Shown here: positions 44,983 to 54,832 of the stretch, one piece after another
How positions within the stretch are numbered: the stretch's first letter is position 1
How the letters are laid out: every line of letters begins with the position of its first letter
NCBI GenBank assembly: GCA_903835255.1
Contig: CAILMI010000014.1
Coordinates: 1-64,000, forward strand
Direction: 5' to 3'
Origin: an uncultured Verrucomicrobia subdivision 3 bacterium
GTDB taxonomy: Bacteria; Verrucomicrobiota; Verrucomicrobiia; Limisphaerales; UBA11358
DNA: 64,000 bases
Translations under genes and position numbers: made by a program
Notes under the pieces: generated by a model
Database searches by the model: none
What the model was told of the DNA's origin: nothing
The model's input: only the letters and a program-made list of their open reading frames with translations

Positions 44983-45473
44983 GCGAGAACGAAAACAATT
45001 TTGAAACATTGCGCCAGCTGCTGGCGCACAAGCGGCAGGAGCTCCCTCCGCCAGGCTATTTCGCGGGCTTTTCCAGCCAGGTCGCAGCGCGCCTACGTCA
45101 AGCCGAGGCGGACTTGCCACAGTCGGCACAGGAAGAGTTGTTTTTGCAGGCTCCCTGGTTTTTGAGACTGCTGAAAACCCTGGAATTGAAGCCGGCATTT
45201 GCTGGCGCATTCGCCTCCGCGCTGACGCTGTTGTTGGTTTTGGGGATCGTCTACGCGGAGCGCCCCGATTCCCAGCCGGATCTGGTCCTGGAGTCTTCGA
45301 CCCCGTCCGCCGGCACCTTCGCCAGCGCCCAGTCCTCCGCCTTCGCGCCGGCGCTGTCCAACGATTTTGCCGCCAGCAACAGTGCCGTCGCCAGTCTTCA
45401 GCCCGTGGCCTCGCTGTTCGGCTCGCAATCTGGGTTGGTCCAGCCGGTCAGTTTTCTCCCCGCCGGGCATTGA
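44979..45473 (+). CDS. Single-pass membrane protein, probable anti-sigma factor
   Basis: The 164-residue product has a charged cytoplasmic N-terminus of about 65 residues (ETLRQLLAHKRQELPPPGYF), a single hydrophobic helix (FAGAFASALTLLLVLGIVYA) and an Ala/Ser-rich outer region. It begins in the ATGA overlap with the ECF sigma gene. Position, coupling and topology match anti-sigma factors, but the N-terminal half has no clear zinc-finger HxxxCxxC motif, so it would be of a non-ZAS type. Function inferred. Confidence 0.6.
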   Translation: MSENENNFETLRQLLAHKRQELPPPGYFAGFSSQVAARLRQAEADLPQSAQEELFLQAPWFLRLLKTLELKPAFAGAFASALTLLLVLGIVYAERPDSQPDLVLESSTPSAGTFASAQSSAFAPALSNDFAASNSAVASLQPVASLFGSQSGLVQPVSFLPAGH

Positions 45474-45543
45474 GCCTTTCCGGCTTTTAAAATAAGCGGT
45501 GCGCGCTTGAAACGGCGCCCTGTTTCCATTTTAATCAGGGCAA

Positions 45544-46347
45544 GTGCCAACCAAAATCATCGCCGTCGCCAACCAGAAGGGGGGCGTTGGAAAAACCACC
45601 ACCGCCGTCAATCTGGCGGCCTGTCTGGCCGCACTCGGTCAGCGGGTGCTGTTGTTCGATCTCGACCCCCAGGCCAACGCCACCAGTGGCATGGGCCTGG
45701 AGAAAATTGAGGGCGCCAGCGCCTACCGCGTCCTGCTCGGCGAGGGTCGACTGCTCGATAAAATTCAGCCCACCGCCTATCAGCGAATCGAAATGGTGCC
45801 CGGCGAGCTGGACATGTGCGCCGTGGAGCTGGAGCTGGCCCGGACGGAAAACCATTTGATGGCGGTGACCCATGCCCTCCAGCCCGTCGTGGATAGCGGC
45901 CGGTTTGATGTGATCCTGCTCGATTGTCCGCCCGCCCTGGGCATCCTCTCGCTCAACGCTTTCATCGCCAGTGACGGCCTGTTGGTTCCGCTGCAATGCG
46001 AGTATTACGCGCTGGAGGGCATCTCCATGATGACCCGGGTGCTCGGCCAGCTGCAGGCCACCGGTGCGAATCCCCGGTTGGAGATCTTTGGCGTTGTGAT
46101 GACCATGTTCGATGGCCGCACCAAATTGTCCAATGAGGTCGTTGGCGAGGTGCGGAGCCAGTTGGGCGCCAAGGTTTTTGAAACCGTGATCCCGCGCAGC
46201 ACCAAGCTTGCGGAAGCGCCCGGCTTCGGCAAGCCCATCATCCATTACGACAAATACAGCTCCGGCGCCGCCGCCTACGAAGTGCTGGCACAGGAAGTCC
46301 TGGCGCGGATTGCTGCGGATTCCCCAGTCCCGAGTGCGACGCTATGA
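45544..46347 (+). CDS. parA: ParA/Soj-family ATPase
   Basis: The 267-residue protein has the deviant Walker A motif ANQKGGVGKTTTAVNLA, LFDLDPQANATSGMG and LDCPPALGILSLNA, hallmarks of chromosomal ParA/Soj, which moves origins together with ParB. It starts at a GTG. No parB lies downstream: the next gene is an oxidoreductase, and no parS-like site (TGTTTCACGTGAAACA) was seen. The partner is either elsewhere or this is an orphan ParA. It follows the sigma/anti-sigma pair by 70 bp. Confidence 0.88.
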   Translation: MPTKIIAVANQKGGVGKTTTAVNLAACLAALGQRVLLFDLDPQANATSGMGLEKIEGASAYRVLLGEGRLLDKIQPTAYQRIEMVPGELDMCAVELELARTENHLMAVTHALQPVVDSGRFDVILLDCPPALGILSLNAFIASDGLLVPLQCEYYALEGISMMTRVLGQLQATGANPRLEIFGVVMTMFDGRTKLSNEVVGEVRSQLGAKVFETVIPRSTKLAEAPGFGKPIIHYDKYSSGAAAYEVLAQEVLARIAADSPVPSATL

Positions 46348-46424
46348 TGGAATAATATTTCCAAGCCAGACCGCGCTTGCCGGTTGGGAGCGAATGTCTT
46401 AAGCTCGGAGCTCCTGACTATTTT

Positions 46425-47141
46425 ATGGCTAAAGAAATTGTGGAAATGCTGCTGGAGTCGGTGACGATGGAACTGCCCGACACCAAAACCCTCCGCCTCC
46501 AATGGCCTGAGGGTTACAACCCCGAATTCAAGACCGGACAGTTCATCACTCTCTACTGGCCGGACACAGCCAATTACAAGCGCGCCTATTCTCTGTCGTC
46601 GTGTGCGCTGGACCGCGGCGCCTACGAGGTCACCATCAAGCGCGATGGCAAGATGGGCACCCGCATGGTGGATTGGGCCAAGGCCGGCGACAAACTGTTC
46701 GTCATCCCGCCGGTCGGCAAATTCCTGCCGGTGTACGAGCCCGAGAAGCATCTGGTCTGTATTGCCGGCGGTTCAGGCGTGACCCCGTTCCGCGCCTTTG
46801 CCCGCGAGGCCACCCGTCGGAAATTGCCGACCCGGATCACCGTCCTCTACAGCGTGCGCCAGCCCAAGGATATTATTTTCAATGCGGAATTCCGCGAGCT
46901 GGAGAAAGAAAACCCCAACTTCCGGTTCCACGTCACCTGCACGCGGGCAACGCCGGAAGACAACTGGACCGGGCGCACCGGCCGGATCACGCCGGAATGG
47001 GTCCGGGAAATCGCCAGCGACCTCCCCAACACGGTTTTCTACGCCTGCGGCCCAAACGCCCTGGTCGGATTTGCCGAGGAGCTTGTGCTCCACGGGCTGG
47101 GAATGCCGAAGGAGCAGATGAAGACCGAGAAGTGGGGCTGA
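46425..47141 (+). CDS. FAD-binding ferredoxin reductase-like oxidoreductase
   Basis: From ATG 46425 the 238-residue product has an FAD domain (FKTGQFITLYW, then KRAYSLSS for the FAD phosphate) and an NAD(P) domain (CIAGGSGVTPFRAFAREA, VFYACGPNALVGF). It lacks a ferredoxin domain, so it is a stand-alone reductase of the FNR or flavodoxin reductase group. The electron partner is not known. It lies about 80 bp after parA and 70 bp before gcvT. Confidence 0.88.
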   Translation: MAKEIVEMLLESVTMELPDTKTLRLQWPEGYNPEFKTGQFITLYWPDTANYKRAYSLSSCALDRGAYEVTIKRDGKMGTRMVDWAKAGDKLFVIPPVGKFLPVYEPEKHLVCIAGGSGVTPFRAFAREATRRKLPTRITVLYSVRQPKDIIFNAEFRELEKENPNFRFHVTCTRATPEDNWTGRTGRITPEWVREIASDLPNTVFYACGPNALVGFAEELVLHGLGMPKEQMKTEKWG

Positions 47142-47211
47142 CCCCTTCCGGTTTTTTTGGTGGATTTGTTTTGTTGGCGTCCCTCCGAGTTTGTCTCTGG
47201 TAGAATTTTTT

Positions 47212-48336
47212 ATGTTAAAACGCACCGCGCTGTATTCCGCCCACCAGAAAATCGGCGGCAAACTCATCGAATTTGGCGGCTGGGAAATGCCGGTGCAATA
47301 CACCAGCATCACCGATGAGCATCTGGCCGTCCGCAAGGCCGCCGGCATCTTCGATATCTCGCACATGGGCGAGGTGACCGTCAGCGGCGCAGGCGCGGAG
47401 GCGTTTCTCAATTCCGTCCTCACAAACGACGTCTGCAAACTCGCCGCCGGCGAGGGGCAATACACCCTGATGTGCAACGAGCGCGGGGGCGTGATCGATG
47501 ACCTTTATGCGTATAAACTCTCCGACGGTGTCTATTTCCTGATCATCAACGCCTCCCGCATTGATCCGGACGTCGCCTGGCTGCAATCGCAGGCTTCCCG
47601 ATTTTCCGGCGATCTTGATCTCACCGATGCCTCGCACAATTATGCCGCCATCGCCGTTCAAGGCCCGCGGGTGAAGGAGTTCATCAACACCGTGATCCCC
47701 GGCGCGTCCAGCTCCGCCATGCGGGTCGCGGCTGTGACCGACCTCAAGAAAAACCAGATTGGCGGATTCAAGTTTGGAACCTCCGGCATCCTCGTCTCCC
47801 GCACTGGCTACACCGGTGAAGATGGCTTTGAAATCGTTGGCAGCGACGATGCAATCCAGCGGCTCTGGGATCAATGCCTCACCCTCGGTCAGCCGTTTGG
47901 TCTGAAACCCGCCGGGCTCGGCGCCCGCGACACCCTGCGCACGGAGGTCTGCTACCCCCTTTACGGACATGAGCTGGATGAAAGCACCACCCCAATCGAG
48001 GCGGGCGTCGGCTTTTTTGTCTCGCTCGACAAGGGCGAATTCAACGGACGCGCCGTGCTGGCAGAACAAAAAGCCCGCGGCGTGAAAAAGAAATGCGTCG
48101 CGTTCAAGATGACCGATAAATCCGCGCCCCCGCGCCCCCACTACCCGATTTGGGCGAACGGCGCCCCGGTCGGCGAAGTCGTCAGTGGCACGCAAAGCCC
48201 ATCGCTCAACCTCGGCATCGGCATGGGCTATGTGCCGCCCGAATGGGCCGCGCCGGGAACGATCATCGAAATCGAGATCCGTGGCAAACGGGCGCCGGCG
48301 GTGGTGGTCTCCAAGCCGATCTACCGTAAAATCTGA
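47212..48336 (+). CDS. gcvT: Glycine cleavage system T protein (aminomethyltransferase)
   Basis: The 374-residue enzyme matches GcvT, which transfers the methylene group from the aminomethyl-lipoyl H protein to tetrahydrofolate and releases ammonia. Diagnostic parts are [79 protein letters not shown] and [17 protein letters not shown]. It is not followed by gcvH or gcvP, and no glycine riboswitch was seen upstream. The start at ATG 47212 is preferred over a frame extension to 47191. Confidence 0.93.
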   Translation: MLKRTALYSAHQKIGGKLIEFGGWEMPVQYTSITDEHLAVRKAAGIFDISHMGEVTVSGAGAEAFLNSVLTNDVCKLAAGEGQYTLMCNERGGVIDDLYAYKLSDGVYFLIINASRIDPDVAWLQSQASRFSGDLDLTDASHNYAAIAVQGPRVKEFINTVIPGASSSAMRVAAVTDLKKNQIGGFKFGTSGILVSRTGYTGEDGFEIVGSDDAIQRLWDQCLTLGQPFGLKPAGLGARDTLRTEVCYPLYGHELDESTTPIEAGVGFFVSLDKGEFNGRAVLAEQKARGVKKKCVAFKMTDKSAPPRPHYPIWANGAPVGEVVSGTQSPSLNLGIGMGYVPPEWAAPGTIIEIEIRGKRAPAVVVSKPIYRKI

Positions 48337-48463
48337 ACCGGCGCCGGCTTCTGCGGGCGGGCAGGCGGCATTTCGGGCGGGGGAGCTTTGGCCCTGTGTT
48401 GTAGAAACCCGGGTTTAAATTTCAGACTGGCCAAACAGGGCTATTTTCCTGATTCTATTGCCA

Positions 48464-49345
48464 ATGATGTTCACCGGAACCTACACGGCCATTGTCACAC
48501 CCTTCCGAAACGGCGCCCTGGATGAAGCCGCGCTTGAACGCCTGATTAAGCTCCAGATCAAGGGCGGCGTGGACGGCATCGTCCCGGTGGGGACCACGGG
48601 CGAATCCCCTACGGTTGATTGTGCTGAGCACATCCGGATCATTGAGCTCTCAGTCCAGTTCGCGGCCGGCAAGATCAAGGTCCTCGCCGGCACGGGCGGG
48701 AACGCCACCCGCGAGGCGATCGATCTCACCCAGGCGGCGGAGAAGGCGGGGGCGGACGGATCGCTCCAGGTGGCGCCCTACTACAACAAGCCCACTCCGG
48801 AAGGCGTGTATCAGCATTTTCGGGCCATTGCGCGCGCCACCCAACTGCCGCTTGTGCTGTACAGCATTCCCGGCCGTTGCGGCATTGAGATTAGCCTCGA
48901 GACGGTCAAGCGCCTCGCCCGCGAATGCAAAAACATCGTCGGCATCAAGGAGGCGGGCGGCAGCTGCGACCGCGTGTCGCAATTGCGCGCGGCCACCGGC
49001 CCGCAATTCACGATCCTTTCCGGCGACGATTCGCTCACGCTGCCGTTCATGTCGGTCGGCGCGCAGGGTGTTATCAGCGTGGCCTCCAACCTCATTCCCC
49101 GGGAAGTCTCTCAGATGGTGAGGCTGTTTGCTTCGGGCAAAGCCGCCGCCGCATTGAAAATTCATCAGCGCTTTTATCCGCTGTTCAAGGATTTGTTCAT
49201 TGAAACCAATCCCACTCCGGTCAAGGCCGCGCTCGCGATGATGAAATTGATCGAGGAGGAATACCGCCTGCCGCTGGTGCCGATGGACCCCAAAAACTGG
49301 GATCTTCTGCGCACCACCCTCAAGCGCTGTGACGTTTTGAAATAG
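48464..49345 (+). CDS. dapA: 4-hydroxy-tetrahydrodipicolinate synthase
   Basis: The 293-residue enzyme condenses pyruvate and aspartate semialdehyde in the lysine/diaminopimelate pathway. The sequence begins MMFTGTYTAIVTPFRNGALD; the GTTGESPTV motif, the YYNKPTPEGVYQHF segment, the Tyr in LVLYSIPGR, and the Schiff-base Lys in VGIKEAGGS are as expected. ATG 48464 (or 48467) is used as start although a TTG lies 6 nt upstream. dapB follows 2 nt later. Confidence 0.95.
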   Translation: MMFTGTYTAIVTPFRNGALDEAALERLIKLQIKGGVDGIVPVGTTGESPTVDCAEHIRIIELSVQFAAGKIKVLAGTGGNATREAIDLTQAAEKAGADGSLQVAPYYNKPTPEGVYQHFRAIARATQLPLVLYSIPGRCGIEISLETVKRLARECKNIVGIKEAGGSCDRVSQLRAATGPQFTILSGDDSLTLPFMSVGAQGVISVASNLIPREVSQMVRLFASGKAAAALKIHQRFYPLFKDLFIETNPTPVKAALAMMKLIEEEYRLPLVPMDPKNWDLLRTTLKRCDVLK

Positions 49346-49347
49346 CC

Positions 49348-50082
49348 ATGACCCGCGTCATTATCACCGGTGCCGGAGGGCGCATGGGCAAGGCGCTCAT
49401 CGCCTGTGCCACCCACTTCCGCGATCTCGAAATCGTGGGGCGGATCGAGGCCGGCGACGATTTGTCCGCTGTCATCGCCGCCGGCGACGTGGTGATTGAT
49501 TTCAGCCTGCACAGTGCGACGCCGGAGATCGTGGCGCAGTGTGCGCGGCACAAAAAAGCGGTAGTCATCGGCACCACCGGTCATTCGGAAGCCGAAAAAT
49601 CAGAGATCACCTCCCGGAAAACGGAAATCCCTCTGGTGTGGTCCTCGAATTATTCCACCGGGGTCAACACCCTGTTCTGGCTTACGCGTCGGGCGGCGGA
49701 GATCCTGGGGACGGATTTCGACCTGGAGGTTGTCGAGATGCATCACCGGCTCAAGAAGGACGCCCCGAGCGGCACGGCGAAGACCCTTGCGGAAATTCTG
49801 GCGGACGTCCGGCACCAGTCGTTGGAGACGGTGGCGCGGCACGGGCGGGCGGGCATTGTCGGCGAACGCACCCCGCAAGAGATCGGGATTCATTCCCTGC
49901 GCGGCGGGGACGTGGTGGGTGACCACACGGTGATTTTTGCGAACAACGGGGAGCGGGTGGAGCTCACGCACAAGGCCTCCAGTCGCGACACCTTTGCCAA
50001 TGGCGCCCTGCGGGCTGCCCTTTGGGCGGTGCAGCAAAAGCCCGGATTATACGACATGCAGGATGTGCTGGGTCTGAAGTGA
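49348..50082 (+). CDS. dapB: 4-hydroxy-tetrahydrodipicolinate reductase
   Basis: The 244-residue protein is DapB, the second enzyme after dapA in diaminopimelate synthesis. It has the N-terminal VIITGAGGRMGKAL, the GTTGHSEAEK loop and the catalytic signature VVEMHHRLKKDAPSGTAKTL, with the catalytic His and Lys. It is slightly shorter than most relatives but all motifs are present. It starts 2 nt past the dapA stop, so dapA-dapB is an operon with folK probably following. Confidence 0.95.
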   Translation: MTRVIITGAGGRMGKALIACATHFRDLEIVGRIEAGDDLSAVIAAGDVVIDFSLHSATPEIVAQCARHKKAVVIGTTGHSEAEKSEITSRKTEIPLVWSSNYSTGVNTLFWLTRRAAEILGTDFDLEVVEMHHRLKKDAPSGTAKTLAEILADVRHQSLETVARHGRAGIVGERTPQEIGIHSLRGGDVVGDHTVIFANNGERVELTHKASSRDTFANGALRAALWAVQQKPGLYDMQDVLGLK

Positions 50083-50123
50083 GGGGCGGCAGCTCTGCCG
50101 GGGGCTGCGGTAAATTCTTGAAA

Positions 50124-50642
50124 ATGAGTTTTCAACCATCGGTTTCAACCATGACCTTTATCGCCTTGGGTTCCAATCTGGGCGACTCGCGGCGAATTCT
50201 GGTGGAGGCCATGGCGCAGCTGCAGGTTTATTCCGGGGCGCCGCTCTTAAAATCCTCCCTGTGGCAAACGTCGCCGGTCGACTGCCCGCCCGGCTCCCCG
50301 CTATTCTTAAATGCGGTCGTCGGTCTCTTGCCGCGGAGCGGGGAGACGCCGGAATCGTTGCTGGATAGACTTCAGATTTTGGAAAAAGAATTTGGCCGCC
50401 AACCTAAAATGGTTTTAAACGAGGCCCGCCCGCTGGATTTGGATTTGATTGCGTTTGGGTTGGAAACGCGCGCCACCCGGGAACTGGTGCTGCCGCATCC
50501 CCGGGCACACCTGCGCCGGTTTGTGCTCCAGCCGTTGTGCGAAATTGCGCCGGAATTTATTTTTCCGGGGCAGGGAATCAGCGCGGCGCAGTGGCTGGAC
50601 CGGCTTCCCCCGGATGAGATTCTCACGCGGATCGGAGTTTGA
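50124..50642 (+). CDS. folK: 2-amino-4-hydroxy-6-hydroxymethyldihydropteridine diphosphokinase
   Basis: The product is HPPK, which transfers pyrophosphate from ATP to the pterin in folate synthesis. From the second in-frame start the sequence begins MTFIALGSNLGDSRRILVEA, then WQTSPVDCPPGSPLFLNAVV, EKEFGRQPK and ARPLDLDLIAFG with the two metal-binding Asp residues, and LPHPRAHLRRFVLQPL. The start may be ATG 50124 or ATG 50151. It follows dapB by about 40 bp. Confidence 0.93.
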   Translation: MSFQPSVSTMTFIALGSNLGDSRRILVEAMAQLQVYSGAPLLKSSLWQTSPVDCPPGSPLFLNAVVGLLPRSGETPESLLDRLQILEKEFGRQPKMVLNEARPLDLDLIAFGLETRATRELVLPHPRAHLRRFVLQPLCEIAPEFIFPGQGISAAQWLDRLPPDEILTRIGV

Positions 50643-50680
50643 GCGGAAACACTCTGATTAAACCCGCACTCCCAAATAGG

Positions 50681-50980
50681 GAGGGGCAATCGCGTTGCGA
50701 TGCCCCCGCCCGACAGGGCGGAACGAACGGAGCAAGACGCCTCGCCACGCCTGATTGCTTTCCGCCGCCTGACGCTGCGCTCGGCGACGGGGACGCCGCA
50801 GCGCGGCGGTCCCTACCATTTTCCGCAAAAGCACGCTTCAGTAGTAGGCAGGGGCATCGCGCTGCGATGCCCCCGCCCGAGAGGGCGGAACGAATGAGGT
50901 AAGACGCCACGCCTCACCTGATTGCACTCCGTCGCCTAACGCTGCGCTCGGCGACAGGGACGCCGCGGCGCGGCAGTCCC
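50681..50980. repeat. Two tandem copies of a ~135-bp repeat
   Basis: The non-coding gap 50643-51129 (about 490 bp) holds copies at roughly 50681-50817 and 50847-50980. Shared blocks include GCGATGCCCCCGCCCGA, AGGGCGGAACGAA, AAGACGCC, CTGATTGC, GCTGCGCTCGGCGAC and GGGACGCCGC. Copies start at hairpin-forming ATCGCGCTGCGAT-type sequence and contain several palindromes (for example the GCGCTCGGCG region). They resemble structured extragenic repeats more than genes. Small frames across them are not convincing. Confidence 0.8.
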
Positions 50981-51129
50981 GGTAAAAAACCGGCGCAGAA
51001 GGGACTTTTAAGAGGGTCAAGAGCGTTGATTCCAAGCCCCTTCCTGACGGCCGGCTGTCCCTGCCTTACTGGCGAGAACTTCTATTGCGGCATTCGGTTT
51101 AAAAACAGATGGGCTTGCGGGGTCCGGGT

Positions 51130-52263
51130 TCATTTTGCCGGCTGTAATTTTCCGCGCAGGACGTGGATCAGGGCTTTGACGGTGAGTTCGATGAAGAGAA
51201 ATGGTTTGGCGATGAAGTCGTTTCCGCCGACCATGGTGGATTGGGTGCGGTTGTCGAAATCATTCAGGCCGGTGACAAATACCACGGGGGTTTTCTGGTG
51301 CATCGGCAGGCTGCGCAGCTTGGTGCAGAGTTCAAATCCGTTCATCCCGGGCATGTCCACGTCCAGAAATACCAGGTCGAAAGGGCCCGCGGCCAGCAGG
51401 TCGTAGGCGGCCTCCGAGGATTCGACGTCGAGGGAGGGGAGTTCAGCTTGTTCAAGCGCCTTCAGAATGGCCCGGCGCGAGATGGCATCATCGTCCACCA
51501 CGAGGATTCTGGCGCCCGGCAGTGTCTGGTTTTCCGGCAGCAGGCCGCGCTCAAACAGGAATCCGATAAAATCCACGCCGGCGGCGGTGGTCCGCAGGGT
51601 GGAGGCATTGATGTGCTCGGGCTTTTCCTCGATCGTCCGGAGCAGCGCCTCGAGGGCGCTGGTCAGTTGCCCGATCAGTTTGAGTCCGGACACGCCCGCA
51701 TTCCCATTCAGCGCATGAATCTGGAGATGGAGCTGGTGAATGGCCTCCCGCCGCTCCGTTTCATTGCCGGCCTTGATCAGAGTTTTCACCAGGCCCCGCA
51801 GGGTGGCCAGCGTGGCGGGCAGACCCTCGACGAATTTCATCCGCAGCCGGGCCTGGAGATCCGCCTCGCTTTCTACTTTCTCCGGGGCCGAACCGCTTTT
51901 GCGAACCGTGTGGCGCACCACGTCCAGCACCTCCTTGAGCGAGCAATTGGCCTTGGAAATCCACTTGTTCGCGCCCGCTTTCCAGGCCTCCTGAATCAGC
52001 TCGGTCAGATAGGTGTTGGAAAAGACGATGATGGGAATCGCGGCGCAGTCCTTATCCGCGCGGACCTGTTGGATCACCTCAATCCCGGACATCCCCGGCA
52101 GCATCAGGTCGAGGATGATTGCATCCGGCTTAAAGAGGCGCATCACTTTCAGGCCGGTCTCGCCGTGGGACGTTCTCTGGACCCGATAGCCTTCGGCCAT
52201 CAGCCGGTTGCAATAGACATTGGCGACAACCTCGTCGTCCTCGATGATCAGGATTTTCTTCAT
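51130..52263 (-). CDS. REC-Hpt-REC response regulator
   Basis: The 377-residue protein has a first receiver domain (residues 1-125; ILIIEDDEV and D52 in [13 protein letters not shown]), an Hpt-like middle domain with phosphoryl His H183 in [12 protein letters not shown], and a second receiver domain (RILVVDDDA and D301 in [11 protein letters not shown]). No DNA-binding or enzyme output is present, so it passes phosphate or binds a partner. Its ATG overlaps the stop of the upstream hybrid kinase gene by 4 nt, so it is almost surely its partner. Confidence 0.88.
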   Translation of the reverse strand: MKKILIIEDDEVVANVYCNRLMAEGYRVQRTSHGETGLKVMRLFKPDAIILDLMLPGMSGIEVIQQVRADKDCAAIPIIVFSNTYLTELIQEAWKAGANKWISKANCSLKEVLDVVRHTVRKSGSAPEKVESEADLQARLRMKFVEGLPATLATLRGLVKTLIKAGNETERREAIHQLHLQIHALNGNAGVSGLKLIGQLTSALEALLRTIEEKPEHINASTLRTTAAGVDFIGFLFERGLLPENQTLPGARILVVDDDAISRRAILKALEQAELPSLDVESSEAAYDLLAAGPFDLVFLDVDMPGMNGFELCTKLRSLPMHQKTPVVFVTGLNDFDNRTQSTMVGGNDFIAKPFLFIELTVKALIHVLRGKLQPAK

Positions 52264-54689
52264 GGATGAAAAAGCGCGGCCACTGTTGCCGTCAGAGCCG
52301 GTTGGGTGGAGAGAAACTGCTGAACGGCTTCGTACTCGCGCAAAGCCTGCTCGTAAAGGCGGGAGATGTCGGGCCAGTGTCCGGCGGCGCCTTCCCGTTC
52401 CAGATCGCGCATCAATTGTCCGAGGCGCATCATGCCCAGGGTGACGCTGGCACCAGCGCAGCTGTGCGCCACGCGGCGAACTTCCATGTTCTGACCCTCG
52501 TGGATGGCCATCCGGATTTTCGCAAGGTGTCCCGTGGTCTGCTTCAAATACATTGAGGTGAGTTCGCGCAGGTTATCTTCGTTGCCGCCGGTCATTTCGT
52601 TGAATCGCCCCATATCAACCGGCGACCCAGCTGGACTCGTGCCCAGTCCGGGTGGTGTTGAGACTGCAGCGGCCGGCTGGGTCGCGGGCCCCCATTTTTC
52701 CAGGAGTGCGCGCAGGTCGCCCGGCCGGACGGGTTTGGCCAGATAATCGTCCATGCCGGCCTCGAGGCATTGGTCCCGGTCGCTTTGCATGGCCAGTGCG
52801 GTCATGGCCACAATCACGATGCGCCCGCGGTAATTTGGGTGGGTGCCAGCATCCTTCTGGCGCTGGCGGATGATGCGGGCGGCCTCCAGTCCGCCCATTT
52901 CCGGCATCATCAGGTCCATGAACACGACGTCGTAGACCCGTGCCTCCAGCGCGGCAATGGCCTTGAGGCCGTTCTCCGCAAAGTCGGGGTGATAGCCGAT
53001 CTGGCTGAGAATGCGCGCGGCCACCTTCTGGTTAATCGCGTTGTCATCCACCAAAAGAATGCGCAGGGGCAGGCGCTCCCCCAGCAGCCGGCCGGGGGCT
53101 GCGGGGGCGACGGTCGGAGCCGGCGCGGCGGGCGTGAACAGCGCCAGATCAATGGCAGCCCCCAGTTGAAAGGGTTTGATGGGTTTGGCGATACACCGGG
53201 TCAGCGGAATTTTCAGTGCGGTGGACCCGGCGCCCGGCGGTGCAAGCAGCACCAAGGGCAATTGGGAGGTGCCCTGTAATTTGCGGATTTCAGCGGCGAG
53301 GGAGGCGCCGTCCATGCCGGGCAACTCCAAGTCCAGAATGGCTAGGTCGAACCGGGCGCCGCGGAGAATCAGTTCCAGCGCCTGTTCCGGGGTTTCTGCG
53401 CTCTGGGGGAGCATGCCCCATTTTATGGCCTGTTCCGAGAGAATGCGCCGGCTGGCCGCGTTGTCCTCCACAATCAAAACCCGCCGACCGACCAGCCGCG
53501 GCCACAGGTCTTTCCGCGCGGCTTGCGGCTCCGCTTGTAAAACCGCGGTGAAATGAAAGGTGGATCCCTGGCCCGGGACGCTATCGACCCACATCTTGCC
53601 AGACATCATTTCCACTAGCCGCTTGCTAATGGCCAGTCCCAGCCCCGTCCCGCCATAATGACGCGTGGTGGAGCTCTCCGCCTGCATGAAGGCCTTGAAC
53701 AATCGGGAGATCTTGTCGGGCTTAATGCCGATGCCAGTGTCGAGGATGGCAAAATGCAGGGTCAGGGCCTGCGGTTTCCCCTCCTCCTGCGGCGGGGGTG
53801 GGAGCAGACTAACTCGGAGGGAAACGTGCCCGGTTCCGGTGAATTTAATCGCGTTGCCAAAGAGATTGATCAGCACCTGGCGCAGGCGGAGCGGGTCGCC
53901 CCGAAGCTTGTCCGGAATCTGATCGTCCAGCTCGTGCAGGAGATCGATTTTCTTTTCGCCGGCCTTGACCGACAGCAGGTCGAGCGTCTCCTCGATGCAG
54001 GTCCTCAAATCAAACTCCCGCAAATCCAGCTCCATCCTGCCGGACTCGATCTTCGAGAAATCCAGGATGTCGTTGAGGATGGCCAGAAGCGATTCGCTGC
54101 TGGCATTGATGGTTTCCAGGTAGCTGCGCTGTTCCGGGCTGAGCGGCGTCTCCAGCAGCAGGCTGGCCATGGCAATCACCCCGTTCATCGGCGTCCGGAT
54201 CTCATGGCTCATCGCCGCCAGAAAGTCCGATTTCGCCCGCACGGCGGCCTCCGACGCGGCGCGCTCCTGCGTCAAATCTTGCACGCGTTGGCGCCATTGA
54301 TCCTCGGCTGTCTTGGCCTGCAGGGCGGCGCGCACCCGGGCGCCCAGCACCTCCGCCGAAAGCGGCTTGCTGAGGCAATCCATCGCCTGCAACTCAAACG
54401 CCCGGAGAATGCCCGCCGAGTCGTTCGCAGCGGCCATCGCGATCACCCGGGCCCCGGCCTGGGGTGGATGTTGCCCGAAATGTCCCATCAAGTGGAAGCC
54501 CTCTGCGGCGGCCGACTCCAGATCCACCAGCACCAGATCGGCCGGAGCGTCCTCGAGAAATTCCAGTGCCTGACGGGCAGTCTCGGCAAACCGCAGCGCG
54601 ATGGAATCGTTTCGGAGCGCTGCCGCCAATGACTCCGCGTCCCGCGTGCCGCCGCTGAGCAGAAGTATTTGGGAGGAGGTGGGATTCAT
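52260..54689 (-). CDS. Hybrid sensor histidine kinase (REC-HisKA-HATPase-REC-REC-Hpt)
   Basis: From ATG 54689 the 809-residue protein has, in order, an N-terminal receiver (residues 1-125, D56), a HisKA dimerisation domain with H162 in [14 protein letters not shown], an HATPase ([38 protein letters not shown]), two receivers ([28 protein letters not shown] with [11 protein letters not shown]) and a C-terminal Hpt with [13 protein letters not shown]. It has no membrane segments, so it senses a cytoplasmic cue through its receivers or partners. An upstream ATG at 54740 would add 17 residues. Confidence 0.92.
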   Translation of the reverse strand: MNPTSSQILLLSGGTRDAESLAAALRNDSIALRFAETARQALEFLEDAPADLVLVDLESAAAEGFHLMGHFGQHPPQAGARVIAMAAANDSAGILRAFELQAMDCLSKPLSAEVLGARVRAALQAKTAEDQWRQRVQDLTQERAASEAAVRAKSDFLAAMSHEIRTPMNGVIAMASLLLETPLSPEQRSYLETINASSESLLAILNDILDFSKIESGRMELDLREFDLRTCIEETLDLLSVKAGEKKIDLLHELDDQIPDKLRGDPLRLRQVLINLFGNAIKFTGTGHVSLRVSLLPPPPQEEGKPQALTLHFAILDTGIGIKPDKISRLFKAFMQAESSTTRHYGGTGLGLAISKRLVEMMSGKMWVDSVPGQGSTFHFTAVLQAEPQAARKDLWPRLVGRRVLIVEDNAASRRILSEQAIKWGMLPQSAETPEQALELILRGARFDLAILDLELPGMDGASLAAEIRKLQGTSQLPLVLLAPPGAGSTALKIPLTRCIAKPIKPFQLGAAIDLALFTPAAPAPTVAPAAPGRLLGERLPLRILLVDDNAINQKVAARILSQIGYHPDFAENGLKAIAALEARVYDVVFMDLMMPEMGGLEAARIIRQRQKDAGTHPNYRGRIVIVAMTALAMQSDRDQCLEAGMDDYLAKPVRPGDLRALLEKWGPATQPAAAVSTPPGLGTSPAGSPVDMGRFNEMTGGNEDNLRELTSMYLKQTTGHLAKIRMAIHEGQNMEVRRVAHSCAGASVTLGMMRLGQLMRDLEREGAAGHWPDISRLYEQALREYEAVQQFLSTQPALTATVAALFHP

Positions 54690-54832
54690 GGTGCGTTGGT
54701 CTGCCCGCATAAGTCCGCCGGGTGGCGGGCAGAGATTCATTTAACACGGAGGGGCCGGGCAAGCCAATCCGATTTTAATCCCCTGCAAAATGAAACATTG
54801 CTGGGACGGGGTCCGGGCGATAAAATATCCCG

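Noticed and set aside
47142-47211. A glycine riboswitch before gcvT
   Set aside because: The gap is only 70 bp, too short for the aptamer, and has no conserved core.
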